Part shown: one piece after another, positions 32,719 through 33,462 of the stretch
How positions within the stretch are numbered: the stretch's first letter is position 1
How the letters are laid out: each line of letters opens with the position of its first letter
DNA from: Frateuria sp. Soil773
Lineage (GTDB): Bacteria; Pseudomonadota; Gammaproteobacteria; Xanthomonadales; Rhodanobacteraceae
Direction of reading: 5' to 3'
Assembly (NCBI RefSeq): GCF_001428405.1
Contig: NZ_LMSL01000039.1
Coordinates: forward strand, 460,324 to 493,785
Length of the DNA stretch: 33,462 bases
The notes under the pieces: model-generated
What the model was told of the DNA's origin: nothing
Databases searched by the model: none
The model's input: the letters and a program-made list of their open reading frames with translations, nothing else
Made by a program: the position numbers and the translations under genes

Positions 32719-33462
32719 ATGCAAGCAGGGATGAGGATGGGCGGATTTGCGCGCTGGGCAGGATCGTTGCTGTGCCTATGGTGCGTGATGGTTGCGTGGT
32801 CCACGGTCGCCTGGGCGGGAACCGGGCCGGTCAAGGTGAAGCCTAAGAGCCCCGCCAGCCCCAACGGGCAATGCACGACGTGCGATCCGGACAATCCGCC
32901 CGGGCCGCCGACAACGACCCCTCACGTCGATTCCGAGTTCATCGGCCAGACCGTCGCGACCACAATGATCGCGGGGACGACGCAGACCGTCACCGTCCAG
33001 TTCAAGAACAAAGGCTCCACGCCGTGGACTGCCGCTACCGGGTTTCGCCTCGGCACGTTGCTGGACAGCACCTGGGGTATGGATCATGTCGACCTATCGA
33101 CCACGGTCAATCACCTGCAGATCGCGACCTTTACGTTTTCGATCCGCACCCCCTCCACACCGGGGAACTACGCGTTCCAGTGGATGATGGAGCACGATGG
33201 CGTCGGGTTCCTGGGCCAGCCCGGGGTTGGGGTGCACATTGAAGTGCTCGCGCCCGCGAAGGGCACCCTGTCCTCTTCGTTGAACCCGTGCAATATCCCG
33301 GCGGGAAGCACCACCTGCACGTCTATCGTCTCGTGGACGTCCAACCGCCCGAATACCGAGATCTGGCTCACCGAACTGGACGGTAGCAACCTGTCGCTCG
33401 TCTCCAGTTCAGGGGGAAAGCTGACCGGTAACGACACGATCAACTGGATCTGGGCCGGCGGC
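32719..33462 (+). CDS. Secreted protein with NBR1-type Ig-like domain (3' end outside window)
   Basis: The frame is open from the ATG at 32719 to the window end (248 codons). A signal peptide lies at about 1-33 (VMVAWSTVAWAG), then a Pro-rich linker with CTTC (52-55). An NBR1-like beta-sandwich follows at about 71-180, with the marks TMIAGTTQTVTVQFKNKGSTPWT, GFRLGTLLDSTWG, STPGNYAFQWMMEHDGVGFLG. A second Ig-like segment begins at about 184. In Xanthomonadaceae this domain is often at the front of RHS proteins, so this may be a second, complete RHS gene; inference, as no YD repeat is reached. GGGGAAAGG precedes the ATG, 119 bases after the truncated RHS gene. Confidence 0.8.
   Translation, partial: MQAGMRMGGFARWAGSLLCLWCVMVAWSTVAWAGTGPVKVKPKSPASPNGQCTTCDPDNPPGPPTTTPHVDSEFIGQTVATTMIAGTTQTVTVQFKNKGSTPWTAATGFRLGTLLDSTWGMDHVDLSTTVNHLQIATFTFSIRTPSTPGNYAFQWMMEHDGVGFLGQPGVGVHIEVLAPAKGTLSSSLNPCNIPAGSTTCTSIVSWTSNRPNTEIWLTELDGSNLSLVSSSGGKLTGNDTINWIWAGG

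Overview
The window is high-GC bacterial chromosome. Gene content and order (pcnB-folK-panB-panC-panD; bamC-dapA divergent from gcvR-bcp; phoB-phoR-ppk1-ppx; a 337-residue NAD-type isocitrate dehydrogenase; LpxO- and LpxH-type lipid A genes) point to a gammaproteobacterium of the Xanthomonadales/Lysobacterales, probably Rhodanobacteraceae. The family assignment is inference from gene content and protein wording; no database was searched.

Layout. 1-4062 (minus): polyadenylation/folate/pantothenate operon. 4206-4329: promoter and tRNA-Glu(CTC). 4501-7782: 7Fe ferredoxin, then bamC-dapA divergent from gcvR-bcp, as in E. coli. 7928-9307: PIN-PhoH ATPase. 9390-10183: a block of 28-bp palindromes, partly in 86-bp tandem units, enclosing a small GIY-YIG nuclease gene between inverted repeats. 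10213-13907: thiD, lpxO and an ECF41-type sigma factor with its AhpD-like partner and a small DCC-type thiol protein. 14191-15740: three operator-like palindromes and a secreted or membrane-anchored serine hydrolase. 15936-19068 (minus): membrane-bound AraC regulator, isocitrate dehydrogenase, and an AhpD-like/glutaredoxin pair. 19190-28352 (plus): BepA-like protease, then the phosphate/polyphosphate block phoB-phoR-ppk1-ppx, then ppiA and lpxH.

28353-33462 is an accessory region of visibly lower GC. It starts with a tRNA-3'-end-like segment and a perfect 22-bp hairpin just after lpxH. An IS3-type remnant (truncated and frameshifted), a frameshifted thioredoxin-like gene of a kind seen in conjugative elements, a shortened RHS/YD-repeat protein, and the start of a secreted protein with an NBR1-type Ig-like domain follow. 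It looks like the eroded edge of a genomic island.

The most unusual item is the 28-bp palindrome family (ten recognisable copies in three intergenic regions). Its two arms co-vary while the flanks and a YTKC tetraloop are kept. A solo GIY-YIG nuclease gene is framed exactly by two copies in inverted orientation, which looks like a minimal nuclease/palindrome element.
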